Positions 52,552 to 61,319 of a stretch of 64,000 nt of DNA are shown one piece after another. Under the pieces are notes generated by a model, which saw only the letters and a program-made list of their open reading frames with translations, had not been told where the DNA came from and searched no databases. Position numbers and translations under genes: made by a program. Location of the stretch: assembly GCF_025490915.1 (NCBI RefSeq), contig NZ_JANQBA010000002.1:1-64000 (forward strand), read 5' to 3'. Position 1 is the stretch's first letter, and the number at the start of each line of letters is the position of its first letter. The DNA comes from Lacticaseibacillus parakribbianus. Its GTDB lineage: Bacteria > Bacillota > Bacilli > Lactobacillales > Lactobacillaceae.

Positions 52552-54909
52552 TCACTTGAACTCGACAATCGTGGCGCCGGAGCCGCCGGCGTTTTGCGGG
52601 GCGAAGCCGAACTTCTTGACCTGCCGGTTGCGGCGTAGGTACTGGGTCACGCCGTTGCGAATCGCGCCGGTGCCCAGGCCGTGAATGATGGTGACCTGCT
52701 GGTAATTGGCCAAAAGCGCCGAGTCGATGTAGCTATCGAGGTTGGCCATCGCCTCATCGTAGCGTTGGCCCCGCAGGTCCAAGGTGGTGCTCGGGCCGGT
52801 CATGCCGCCGCCCTTGACGCCGGCGATGCGGCGCTTGGGCTCGGGCTCCGGGTCGTCTCTGACCTTCTCGATGTCGCTGGTGGCGATGCGCATGCGCATG
52901 ATCCCGATCTGAACGTCCCAGTGCTTGGCGTCGACCTGCTCCAACAAGTCGCCGGTTTGACCGTAGCTCAGGACGCGAACGCGGTCGCCGGCGGCTAGCG
53001 CCTGCTTGCGCTTCTCGCGGCGCAGGACGCGGTTGGGCTGCTTTTTCTCCTGGTGCAGGTGCGACAGCTCGCTTTTGGCCTCGATCAACTGGTTCTCCTT
53101 GACGGTGCCGGGATTGGTCAGCTGCATCTGGCGCAGGTTCTTGATGATCTTATCCGCCTTCTCCTGGGCCTTGTCGACAATCGCGTTGGCCTGGTCCTTG
53201 GCGGCGTTGAGCTGCCGCTCCCGCTCGTTGAAGAACTCGGTGTAGGCGCCTTGGAGGTCCCGGTGGAGCTTTTCGGCCTCGTCCAGCTCGTGGCGTGTGG
53301 CCTTGTACTCGGTTTCGGCGGCCTTGCGCTGGCTTTCCAGATCGGCAATCATGTTGTTCAGGTCGTGGGAGTCGTCGGCGATCAACAGCTTGGCGCGGTC
53401 GACAATGGTCGCGTCAAGCCCCAGGCGAAGCGAGATGTCAAAGGCGTTACTGCGCCCCGGCACCCCGATCAAAAGCTTGTAGGTCGGCTGCAGCGTCGCC
53501 ACGTCGAACTCCATGGAGGCGTTGATCGTGTTGGGCGTATTGTAGCCATACAGCTTGAGTTCCGGGTAGTGGGTGGTGGCGACGACATCCGCGCCGATCA
53601 CGCCGACCTCATCGAGAATGGCGATGGCCAGGGCCGCGCCTTCCTGCGGGTCGGTACCGGCGCCCAGCTCATCGAACAGCACCAAGGCGTCCGAATCCAG
53701 GTGGTCGAGAATCGTGATGATGTTGCTCATGTGAGCCGAGAACGTGCTGAGGTTTTGCTCGATGGACTGCTCGTCGCCGATGTCGGCAAACACGTCAGAG
53801 AACACGCCAATCTGGCTGTTGGCCGCGGCTGGAATGAACAGGCCGGACTGGCCCATCAGCTGCAAAAGCCCCAGGGTTTTGAGCGTGATGGTTTTACCAC
53901 CGGTATTCGGGCCGGTGACCACAATCGCCTGGTAGTCCTCACCCAGGGTGATGCGGTTGGGCACGACCTTGTGCGGGTCGAGCAAGGGGTGCCGCGCCGC
54001 CAGCAGGTCGACGTGGTTCTCGCGCGACACGGTCGGCTCGGTGGCCTTGATCAGCCGCGCGTACTTGGCCTTGGCGTTGATGAAGTCCAGGTGGCCGATC
54101 ACGTCGGCGTTGGCGGCCAGCGCCGTCGCGTTGGGCGCGACTTCATCGGACAGCTCGGCTAACACGCGCTCGATTTCGGTGGCCTCGGCGATCTGCGCCT
54201 CGCGCAGCCGGTTGTTCATCTCGACGATCGCCTGGGGTTCGATGAACAGGGTCTGACCGCTGGCGCTTTGGTCATGCACGACGCCGCCGAACTGGCCGCG
54301 GTACTGGGCCAGCACCGGAATCACGTAGCGGTCGTCGCGAATGGTGACGATCGGGTCCGACAGGTACTTGGCCGACGCGCCGCGGGTGTAGTTCTCCATC
54401 CGCGAGCGGATGTCGCCTTCCAGGCGCTTGATCGACTGGCGGATGCGACCGAGCTCCGGGCTGGCCTCATCGGTCAGGTTGCCCTCCTCATCCACCGCGG
54501 TGGTCAGGCGCCGCTCCAGCTGCGGCAGCGTGGTCAGGGCCTGCTGCAGGTCGTACACCACCCGCAGGTCGACGTTATCGGCCAGGTCGGTCAAGAAGCG
54601 GTCGACGGTGCTGACGGTTCGCAGCACCCGCGAAAGTGCCGCAAGCTCCGTGCCGTTGAGCACCGAGCCGATGCGAACGCGCTTGAGCGATGGGCCGATG
54701 TTGCCCAGCGTGGGAATCGGAATGCCACCCTTGAGGCGCAGAATCGTGGCGCCATCGGCGGTTTCGTCAAGCCCCGCCTGAACGGCGTCGGCGTCGGCCG
54801 TCGGGAGCAGCGCCGAGACGCGCTGCTGGCCGGCCGCCGTGGCGACCTCCTGACTCAGCGCCGCCGTGACGCGGTCGTACGCCAGGGTTTGCAGTATTTT
54901 AGAATTCAT
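52552..54909 (-). CDS. mutS2: Endonuclease MutS2
   Basis: A 785-residue MutS2 with the MutS core and clamp domains, ATPase Walker A TGPNTGGKT near residue 335, Walker B FDELGAGTDPQEG, a long coiled coil (about 500-640) and a C-terminal Smr nuclease domain (about 705-785; LDLRGQRYDEAMANLD and HGLGTGAIR). It lacks the mismatch-reading domain of MutS. MutS2 is known to limit homologous recombination and, in Bacillus, to rescue collided ribosomes. It follows cvpA by 73 bases. Confidence 0.96.
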   Translation of the reverse strand: MNSKILQTLAYDRVTAALSQEVATAAGQQRVSALLPTADADAVQAGLDETADGATILRLKGGIPIPTLGNIGPSLKRVRIGSVLNGTELAALSRVLRTVSTVDRFLTDLADNVDLRVVYDLQQALTTLPQLERRLTTAVDEEGNLTDEASPELGRIRQSIKRLEGDIRSRMENYTRGASAKYLSDPIVTIRDDRYVIPVLAQYRGQFGGVVHDQSASGQTLFIEPQAIVEMNNRLREAQIAEATEIERVLAELSDEVAPNATALAANADVIGHLDFINAKAKYARLIKATEPTVSRENHVDLLAARHPLLDPHKVVPNRITLGEDYQAIVVTGPNTGGKTITLKTLGLLQLMGQSGLFIPAAANSQIGVFSDVFADIGDEQSIEQNLSTFSAHMSNIITILDHLDSDALVLFDELGAGTDPQEGAALAIAILDEVGVIGADVVATTHYPELKLYGYNTPNTINASMEFDVATLQPTYKLLIGVPGRSNAFDISLRLGLDATIVDRAKLLIADDSHDLNNMIADLESQRKAAETEYKATRHELDEAEKLHRDLQGAYTEFFNERERQLNAAKDQANAIVDKAQEKADKIIKNLRQMQLTNPGTVKENQLIEAKSELSHLHQEKKQPNRVLRREKRKQALAAGDRVRVLSYGQTGDLLEQVDAKHWDVQIGIMRMRIATSDIEKVRDDPEPEPKRRIAGVKGGGMTGPSTTLDLRGQRYDEAMANLDSYIDSALLANYQQVTIIHGLGTGAIRNGVTQYLRRNRQVKKFGFAPQNAGGSGATIVEFK

Positions 54910-54982
54910 ATCGGGAATTTCCTTTCACAGTTCCGAGCAGTCAAAAGGCGAGGTCACCCTCGCCTTGGCCGCACATTCAGTT

Positions 54983-55522
54983 TTAGCCGACCACCCACAG
55001 CTTGGTGAACAGGTTGGTCAACCCCAGGGAGTAACGCACCATGGACTTGCCCAAAAGCGAGTGTTCAAGCATGTCCTGCAGGCCGCCGATCGGCACCAGC
55101 GCCACCAGGTACAGCAGCAAGAAGATGAAGAGGTAGCCCATCGCCAGGTTAAGGAACCCGCCAGCCAGCCAATCGAGGTGGGTGTCAAGCGTCCGGTACT
55201 TGAGGTCGTGCAGCCACAGCGCAACAAAGCGCGTGACCAGCCACCCCAAGGCCAGCAGCGTGACGAAGGCGACGCCGCGGTAGAACGCGTCGTCCAGCGT
55301 CAGCCCCACTTGGTTATCAAAGAACACAAAGCGGCTTTGCTCCGTCGCCGAGGGGTACGGAATCAAAAGCGTGATTTTGGCGGCCAGCCCCTTGTACCAG
55401 GCCGCGGCCAAAAGCAGGGACAGCACGTAGCCGGCCACATGCACCAGCTGCAACAGCAGCCCCCGCCGGGCCCCGGCGTAAAAGAAATACGCCAGCGCCA
55501 GGATAATCAAAAAACTCAGCAT
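54983..55522 (-). CDS. CvpA family membrane protein
   Basis: A 179-residue protein with four hydrophobic segments and the CvpA pattern (LLSFLIILALAYFFYAGARRGLLLQLVHVAGYVLSL start; DWLAGGFLNLAMGYLFIFLLLY). Members affect cell-surface processes; the biochemical role is unclear. The start lies 2 bases after the zapA stop. The zapA-cvpA-mutS2 order is conserved in Firmicutes. Confidence 0.88.
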   Translation of the reverse strand: MLSFLIILALAYFFYAGARRGLLLQLVHVAGYVLSLLLAAAWYKGLAAKITLLIPYPSATEQSRFVFFDNQVGLTLDDAFYRGVAFVTLLALGWLVTRFVALWLHDLKYRTLDTHLDWLAGGFLNLAMGYLFIFLLLYLVALVPIGGLQDMLEHSLLGKSMVRYSLGLTNLFTKLWVVG

Positions 55523-55524
55523 AA

Positions 55525-55764
55525 TTACTCCTGCGTGTCCTGCTGCGCCTGCGCTTGGATCTTGACCGCGTCGGACAACGCGTTGAAGGCCAACAGAATA
55601 GCAGCATCCTCTGAACTGAGCGTTGGCGCCAGCGTCTTGATCTGGTCCAGCCGCTCGTTGAGCATGGCCGTGACCGCCTCAAAATGTGCCGCGCTGCCGG
55701 GCCCGACGATTGTGTAAGGTTTGCCATTGATTACGGCCTTGAACCGTCTTTTTTGTTCTTGCAA
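55525..55764 (-). CDS. zapA: Cell division protein ZapA
   Basis: A 79-residue protein that cross-links FtsZ filaments. KRRFKAVINGKPYTIVG at the N-terminus and the helical C-terminal half (LSSEDAAILLAFNALSDAVKIQ) are typical. It starts with TTG at 55764, with AAAAGGAG 9 bases upstream. It is the first gene of the zapA-cvpA-mutS2 group. Confidence 0.87.
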   Translation of the reverse strand: MQEQKRRFKAVINGKPYTIVGPGSAAHFEAVTAMLNERLDQIKTLAPTLSSEDAAILLAFNALSDAVKIQAQAQQDTQE

Positions 55765-55847
55765 CCGACACCGCTCCTTTTCGTATACTGATTTATTCTA
55801 CCATGAATGCCACAACCGCGCTACCGCCCTGCCAACGCGACGCCACG

Positions 55848-56255
55848 CCAAAAGCCGCCGCAGTATCACCACTGCGGCGGCCGCGCCGAAGCCACCACGC
55901 GTTCGCACACGCGGCGGCCTCGGTCAACTTCTTGATGCGTTGCGCTAATCGGCGTTGCCACGAGGCGGCAAAGGCTTCTCAAGGCGACGCAAGAACTGGC
56001 CCCCTGTCAGCGACTCGCCGCAGCTACCTCGACACGAGTAGGCAAGCCGCTGTGCGGCAGGAAGATGGTGGTCCACACCCTGGTGGTCGGTCCCAATCGG
56101 AGGGGACCGTTGCGCGAAAACGTCGGCGTTGTTGCCTGGTACGGCATGGCATGGGTGGGGGTACTGGGAATGCTTATGTCCCGGACCTTCCCCCTAAGCA
56201 ACAGAAGTGCAAGCGCTGCGGCCGCGGCGCTTTCTTTGCCCGTTGACAATCATCT
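55848..56255 (-). ncRNA. Unidentified structured RNA of about 410 nt, copy 2
   Basis: The minus-strand paralogue of the RNA at 28594. The core at 56187-56067 is nearly identical to 28663-28782, including GTCCGGGACATAAGCATTCC, the GGTCCC/GGGACC hairpin and GGTGTGGACCACC. Flanks are diverged, but the CTACTCG/CGAGGTAG hairpin and the 3' block (ACCGAGGCCGCCGCGTG) persist. It ends in ACTGCGGCGGC (55871-55881 complement) pairing with GCCGCCGCAGT, then TTTT. Length, promoter and terminator layout equal those of copy 1. No credible ORF. Confidence 0.75.
55850..55881 (-). terminator. Intrinsic terminator of ncRNA copy 2
   Basis: An eleven-base-pair perfect stem (GCCGCCGCAGT with ACTGCGGCGGC, loop GGTGAT on the minus strand) followed by TTTT. 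Confidence 0.8.
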
Positions 56256-56261
56256 GATTAT

Positions 56262-56290
56262 AATGTAAGCCCTGCCACGGCTGCCGTCAA
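56262..56290 (-). promoter_or_regulatory. Promoter of ncRNA copy 2
   Basis: On the minus strand TTGACG at 56290-56285, a 17-base spacer, and TACATT at 56267-56262. It is similar to the copy 1 promoter in both hexamers and flanks, while the spacer bases differ. Confidence 0.8.
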
Positions 56291-56321
56291 CTTTTAAGCT
56301 CACGTCGTGGAATCACAAAAC

Positions 56322-56346
56322 CCCGGTCGCCAGTGGCGGCCGGGGC
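56322..56346 (-). terminator. Terminator of adhE
   Basis: On the minus strand CCCCGGCCGCCA pairs with the GCGACCGGGG region, followed by TTTTG, about 20 bases after the adhE stop. Confidence 0.75.
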
Positions 56347-56366
56347 ATGTGAAAGGTTGGTGAAAC

Positions 56367-58982
56367 TTAGATGCGAACGGATGGATCGGAGTCGGTGCCT
56401 TCGTATTCATCAAGCACAATCTGCTTCATGTCTGCGATCAAAGGCTCTACCGGGTTGGTGACCGTGCAGTTATCCTCGTAAGCCAGCTCGGCAAGGCGAT
56501 CAACGCTTGCCAAAACGTCTTCCTTGGAGATGCCCTGGTCCTTCAGGCTCAGCTTGACGCCGACGCGGTGAGCCAGGTCGATGATGGCCTGAACGTAGGC
56601 CTCAACCAGCTCTTCAGTGGTGTTGCCCTTCAGGCCCAAAGCCCGCGCGATGTCGGCGTAGTCTTCAGCGGCCTGGAAGTAGCTGTACTTCGCCCAGATG
56701 GCCCGCTTCTTCGGGGTCTTGGCGTTGTAGCGGATGACGTGCGGCATCGTGATGGCGATGCAACGCCCGTGAGGCAGGTGGAAGGTCTGGCCGAGCTTGT
56801 GGGCGATACTGTGGTTGATGCCCAGCAAGGCGTTGGCGAAGGCCATCCCGGCGATCGTGGAGGCGTCGTGCATCTTGGCCTTGGCGTCGAGGTCACCGTT
56901 GTAGCTGTTTTCGAGGTTGGCGAAAACAGACTTGATGGCTTGCATCGACAGGCCCTTGGTGTAGTCCGTGGCCATCGTAGAGACGTAGCTTTCGGTGGCG
57001 TGGCAGAGCACATCCAGCCCGGTGTCGGCGACAACCTTCGGCGGCACGGTTTCGATGAACTGGCTGTCAACCAACGCAACGTCTGGGGTCAGCGCGTAGT
57101 CGGCCAGTGGGTACTTGATGCCGGTGTCGGAGTCCGTGATGACCGCAAACGGGGTCACTTCGGAGCCGGTACCGGACGTGGTCGGGATGCAGACCAGCTT
57201 GGACTTGGTCGGCTTCGGGAACTTGTAGGTCCGCTTGCGGATGTCCAGGAACTTCTGCTTGGCGCCGAAGAAGTCGCCGTCGCCATCGTAGAACAGCCAG
57301 ATGCCCTTGGCCGCGTCCATGACGGAGCCGCCGCCGATCGCAACGATTGCGTCGGGCTTGAAGGACTTGGCAATTTCCGTGCCTTTGTAAACGGTGTTGG
57401 AGGAAGGATCCGGTTCAACATCGACGAAGGTCTGGATCTGCACGTCGTTGGTGCGTTGGTTCAGCACGTCCTCAACGATCTTGACGTAGCCGAGCTTTTC
57501 CATCCCGCGGTCGCCGACAATCAAAACGCGGTCCAGGCCGTCCATCTTTTCGAGGTAACGGACCGAGTTACGCTCGAAGTAGATCTTGGGGGGGAGCTTC
57601 ACCCACTGCATGTTGTTGCGGCGCTTGGTGAGGGTCTTCACGTTCAACAGGTCGATGGTGCCGACGTTGTGGGAGATCGAGTTGCCGCCGTAAGAGCCGC
57701 AGCCCAGGGTCAGCGATGGAATCATTTCGTTGTACAGATCCCCGATGCCGCCCATGGTGGAAGGACTGTTGACCAGAATCCGGCAGGCGTTCATGCGATC
57801 GGCGTATTCAAGCGCCAGGTCTTCGTCGGCGGTGTGGATGACCGCGGTGTGGCCGAGGCCGCCGTTGTCGAGCATCCCTTCGGCCTTGGCGAAGCCATCG
57901 GCGTGGTCTTCGGCCTTGATCATGGCCAGAACCGGGCTGAGCTTTTCACGAGACAGCGGGAACTTCGGGCCAACGCCCTTGAGTTCGGCAATCAAGATTG
58001 GCGCGTCTTCTGGAATCTCGATGCCGGCCCAATCCGCAATCGTGTGGGCGCTTTGGCCGACGATCGGTGGGTTAACGGAGCCCTTCTCCAGGTTGATGAC
58101 GGTCTTGCTCAAAGCCGGGATGTCCTTTTGCTTGGCAAAAGCGGCGCCTTGGGCGATGAATTCGGCCTTCACTTGGTCGTAGATGGCGGCATCGACGATG
58201 ACCGCCTGCTCGGACGCGCAGACCATGCCGTTATCGAAGCTCTTGGACAAGATGACATCGTTGACCGCCTGCTTGATGTTGGCGGATGCTTCGATGTAGG
58301 CTGGCACGTTGCCGGCCCCGACGCCCAGCGCCGGCTTGCCGGTGGAGTAGGCCGCCTTGACCATGCCAGGGCCGCCGGTGGCCAGAACCGTGGCGATGCC
58401 TGGGTGGTTCATCAGCTTCTGGCAGGCTTCGATGCTTGGCACCGGAATGTACTGAAGGGCGCCCTTTGGCAGGCCGGCCTTTTCCGCTTCCTCGCGAATC
58501 ACTTCAAGCGCCTTGGCCGAGGACTTTTGCGCCCCTGGGTGGAAGGAGAAGATGATTGGGTTGCGGGTCTTGATCGCGATTTCGGACTTGAACATCGTGG
58601 TCGACGTCGGGTTGGTGACAGGCGTTACGCCGGCGATCACCCCGATTGGTTCCGCGATGGAAACCAGGCCGCGCTGCTTGTCTTCGGCGATCACGCCGAC
58701 GGTCTTGTTGTCCTTGATGGCGTGCCAAATCTCTTCGGTCGCGAACATGTTCTTGATCGCCTTGTCTTCGTACACACCACGGCCGGTTTCTTCAACCGCC
58801 AGCTTGGCCAGCTCCATGTGGTGGTCAAGCCCGGCAATCGCCATGCGGTGAACGATGTGGTCAATCTTGGCCTGGTCGAAGGTCTTCATGACCTTCAGCG
58901 CTTCATGGGCGTTGGCGACGAGTTCGTCGATCATCTTGTCAACATCGACGGGCGCTTCAGTTTTAGGTGTCTCTTTAAGCAT
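56367..58982 (-). CDS. adhE: Bifunctional acetaldehyde-CoA/alcohol dehydrogenase
   Basis: An 871-residue fusion that reduces acetyl-CoA to acetaldehyde and then ethanol and so regenerates NAD+. The N-terminal aldehyde dehydrogenase half (about 1-440) has the catalytic Cys in MVCASEQAV near residue 253. The C-terminal iron-dependent alcohol dehydrogenase half (about 450-871) has GGGSVMDAAK and the iron-site region NHSIAHKLGQTFHLPHGRC. GGAGGGATCC precedes the ATG. Rex-like palindromes at the promoter predict control by NADH/NAD+ ratio. Confidence 0.97.
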   Translation of the reverse strand: MLKETPKTEAPVDVDKMIDELVANAHEALKVMKTFDQAKIDHIVHRMAIAGLDHHMELAKLAVEETGRGVYEDKAIKNMFATEEIWHAIKDNKTVGVIAEDKQRGLVSIAEPIGVIAGVTPVTNPTSTTMFKSEIAIKTRNPIIFSFHPGAQKSSAKALEVIREEAEKAGLPKGALQYIPVPSIEACQKLMNHPGIATVLATGGPGMVKAAYSTGKPALGVGAGNVPAYIEASANIKQAVNDVILSKSFDNGMVCASEQAVIVDAAIYDQVKAEFIAQGAAFAKQKDIPALSKTVINLEKGSVNPPIVGQSAHTIADWAGIEIPEDAPILIAELKGVGPKFPLSREKLSPVLAMIKAEDHADGFAKAEGMLDNGGLGHTAVIHTADEDLALEYADRMNACRILVNSPSTMGGIGDLYNEMIPSLTLGCGSYGGNSISHNVGTIDLLNVKTLTKRRNNMQWVKLPPKIYFERNSVRYLEKMDGLDRVLIVGDRGMEKLGYVKIVEDVLNQRTNDVQIQTFVDVEPDPSSNTVYKGTEIAKSFKPDAIVAIGGGSVMDAAKGIWLFYDGDGDFFGAKQKFLDIRKRTYKFPKPTKSKLVCIPTTSGTGSEVTPFAVITDSDTGIKYPLADYALTPDVALVDSQFIETVPPKVVADTGLDVLCHATESYVSTMATDYTKGLSMQAIKSVFANLENSYNGDLDAKAKMHDASTIAGMAFANALLGINHSIAHKLGQTFHLPHGRCIAITMPHVIRYNAKTPKKRAIWAKYSYFQAAEDYADIARALGLKGNTTEELVEAYVQAIIDLAHRVGVKLSLKDQGISKEDVLASVDRLAELAYEDNCTVTNPVEPLIADMKQIVLDEYEGTDSDPSVRI

Positions 58983-59012
58983 CTGGATCCCTCCACTTTT
59001 GTTTGCAAGTTT

Positions 59013-59087
59013 TCGTTAACCATTTCACAAACAATAATATAGCAAGGTTTTGTGAATTTGTAAACAAGTTTCGGTGAATTTTTTCAC
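59013..59087 (-). promoter_or_regulatory. adhE promoter with Rex-like operators
   Basis: On the minus strand TTTACA at 59064-59059, a 17-base spacer, and TATATT at 59041-59036. Three dyads surround it: GTGAA-TTTT-TTCAC at 59074-59087 (perfect), TTGTGAA-TTTG-TAAACAA at 59050-59067 (imperfect, over the -35) and TCGTTAA-CCAT-TTCACAA at 59013-59030. These resemble the Rex consensus TTGTGAAnnnnTTCACAA; Rex repression of adhE is well known in Firmicutes. Confidence 0.75.
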
Positions 59088-59318
59088 GGAGATTTTGAAT
59101 TGCTGTTACACCAACGATTTTCAGCTGTCACAAGGTGTGACTGGATGAGCGTAACCGGCTTCATTTCGCGGTCTTCACCTGTACTGAAGCGCAGTCGCAA
59201 CTGTCTACTTTTTCACACACTGCCGGTTCAAAAAAACTTGGCCGCGTCAGGCAAAAAAATTGCCCGGCGGCGGGTGACCGCGTAAAGTGAAAGGTGAAGC
59301 CAACAATGGAGGTGCATC

Positions 59319-60095
59319 ATGGCACAACTGATCGCTACCGATGTGTTTTACGCCGAGGGGCTGGGGCTGACCACCGACTTGTACCAGCCGGCCGGCCACG
59401 CGCGAGGGGGCATCATCCTGATTCACGGCGGCGGGTGGTTCCAGGGTGACAAGCACAAGGACGCCGATTGGGCCGAGGCGCTGGCCGCCGCCGGCTACTT
59501 CGTGATGGTTCCCAACTACCGGCTGGCCAAGGTGGCCCCGTTCCCGGCGCCGCTGAGCGACATGGCGACCTTGATGGGCTGGTGCAAACGCCACGACCTA
59601 CCCTTCCCCAGCGAGCACATGGCGGCGGTCGGGGCCAGCGCCGGCGGCAACATGGCCGTCGAGCTCGCGATTCGCTTCGGCATCCCCGCGGTGTCTTTGT
59701 CCGGCATCCTGGACATCGCGCCGTGGCTGGCCGAGCACGAGAACGTGGTGCCCGTGCCGCGCGAACCGGGGGCCAGCGTCGCGTCAAGCGCCATCGACCA
59801 AGGCGGCGCCGACCCCGGCTTTTACAAGTGGTTCGTCACCAACTACCTGCCGGATCAGGCGCAGTACGCGGCGGCGACCCCGGCGCCGCGGGTGACCCAC
59901 GCAACCGGCCCCCTGTTTTTGGCCAACTCGCTGCAGGAGTTCGTGCCGATGAGCGGGGTCTTGCAGGTGGCGGCGGCCGCCAGCACCGCCGCAGTGCCGT
60001 TCACCGTCCGGGCACTGGCCGGCACCGCGCATGGCAAGGGCTATCTCGACGCTGTTCACGAAGACGTCCTGAGCTTTTTGGCCGCCACGATCTGA
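59319..60095 (+). CDS. Alpha/beta hydrolase, esterase of the hormone-sensitive-lipase type
   Basis: A 258-residue hydrolase. The oxyanion motif HGGGW is at residues 36-40 and the nucleophile elbow GASAGG at about 103-108 (Ser 105). The last His of the triad is probably in GTAHGKGYLD near the C-terminus. No signal peptide. Such enzymes cleave short-chain esters; the substrate is unknown. GGAGGTG lies before the ATG. It is monocistronic, with a bidirectional terminator after it. Confidence 0.88.
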   Translation: MAQLIATDVFYAEGLGLTTDLYQPAGHARGGIILIHGGGWFQGDKHKDADWAEALAAAGYFVMVPNYRLAKVAPFPAPLSDMATLMGWCKRHDLPFPSEHMAAVGASAGGNMAVELAIRFGIPAVSLSGILDIAPWLAEHENVVPVPREPGASVASSAIDQGGADPGFYKWFVTNYLPDQAQYAAATPAPRVTHATGPLFLANSLQEFVPMSGVLQVAAAASTAAVPFTVRALAGTAHGKGYLDAVHEDVLSFLAATI

Positions 60096-60163
60096 CCGGC
60101 CGGCGGACCCGCGCTTGGCCGACTGCTAGAAAGCTTCGGGCCGGCGCCATCGCCCAAACGCCA

Positions 60164-60199
60164 AAACAGCGCGACCCCCCAAGCGGGGTCGCGCTGTTG
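60164..60199. terminator. Bidirectional terminator between the esterase and glycosyltransferase genes
   Basis: AACAGCGCGACCCC pairs with GGGGTCGCGCTGTT around a short loop. The flanking T and A tracts are weak, but the stem is strong and lies between converging genes. Confidence 0.7.
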
Positions 60200-60204
60200 A
60201 CGTG

Positions 60205-61212
60205 TCAGTTGAACTGATAAACGTGCCGTGCCATGCGGTAGGCGGTCACGGTCAGGGCCCGGCCGGTGTGGCCGGGCAGGTTCATCACCCGCCCGACCAG
60301 GCCGTGGCGCATCTGGGTGTAGAGTGCCGGCGCGGTTTGGGCCATGTAGGCCCAAAGCTCGCGCTTTTTGGCCAGAGCCTGCGGGGTCTTGGCTCGCAGC
60401 AGGAGAATCGACGAGATGCCGGTCACGATGGTCACGTAGCTTCTCATGTACCGCGCAAGCGCCGGGTCGTGCAACGGGGTGGTCGCGTAGTAATCGATCA
60501 TCGCCTTGTTGACGAAAATCTGCTGGTCGATGCGCCCGATCATCACTTGCTCGTTGACGGACTGATCCGCCCGGCCGATGAAGTAGTGGTAAAGATCCAA
60601 GTCCAAGTAGCGCATCGCGGTCACGTAAGGCAGCGGGTAGAAGACGTAGAGGTTGTCTTCATAGAAGGTGTGTGCCGGCAGGCTCAGGTGGGCCTCCTGC
60701 AGACACGCGGTGCGGTAGATCACCGTGTGCATCAAGAGGTACTTCCCCACCGGCAGCTTCACGTCCCGCCAGGTGAACGCGCGGTCCGTTGGCAGCAGAT
60801 GGCGGAACTGAATCACCTTCTTGTGGTTTTGCGCCACTTTGTCGTAGATGTAATTGCAGATCAGCATGTCCAGCCCGGCGGTGAAGGTCGCATGGGCCAA
60901 GTGAGCCATCAGCGCCTTGAGGGCCGCGGGGTCCAGCCAGTCGTCCGAGTCCACCACCTTGAAAAAACGCCCGGTGGCCTCGGCCAGCCCGTAGTTAATC
61001 GCCTGCCCGTGGCCGCCGTTGGCCTCGTGCAGCGCCCGGACCTGCGGGTAGTCTTGGGCATAGCGGTCGGCGATGGCCCCGGTGTCGTCCTTGGAGCCGT
61101 CGTCGACAATCAGGATCTCAAGCTCCGGGCCGCCGGTGAGCAGCGCATCGATGCAGCGGGCCATGTAATCGGCGGAGTTGTAGCATGGCACGACGACGCT
61201 TAAGAGTTTCAC
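60205..61212 (-). CDS. Family 2 glycosyltransferase
   Basis: A 335-residue glycosyltransferase of the GT-A fold. The N-terminal nucleotide-sugar binding part shows SVVVPCYNSADYMARC, ILIVDDGSKDDTG and the DxD-type VDSDDWLDP (about residue 90). It has no clear membrane helix, so it is probably cytosolic and membrane-associated, and may act on exopolysaccharide, teichoic acid or glycolipid precursors. It starts with GTG at 61212 with a weak ribosome site. No other sugar genes are adjacent, so the role is open. Confidence 0.88.
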   Translation of the reverse strand: MKLLSVVVPCYNSADYMARCIDALLTGGPELEILIVDDGSKDDTGAIADRYAQDYPQVRALHEANGGHGQAINYGLAEATGRFFKVVDSDDWLDPAALKALMAHLAHATFTAGLDMLICNYIYDKVAQNHKKVIQFRHLLPTDRAFTWRDVKLPVGKYLLMHTVIYRTACLQEAHLSLPAHTFYEDNLYVFYPLPYVTAMRYLDLDLYHYFIGRADQSVNEQVMIGRIDQQIFVNKAMIDYYATTPLHDPALARYMRSYVTIVTGISSILLLRAKTPQALAKKRELWAYMAQTAPALYTQMRHGLVGRVMNLPGHTGRALTVTAYRMARHVYQFN

Positions 61213-61319
61213 ATGATCACAACTTTCTTTATAGTCACTGCCCTTATCATATCAGAAGTGTTCGGCAAACGCGCCTAAAACAGGTAAAATAAGCCTGACC
61301 ACGAAAGGAAGTTATGCTC

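Noticed and set aside
28559-56290. Mobile element or insertion-sequence remnant as source of the two repeats
   Set aside because: No transposase fragments, terminal inverted repeats or target duplications were seen; promoter and terminator are conserved in place.
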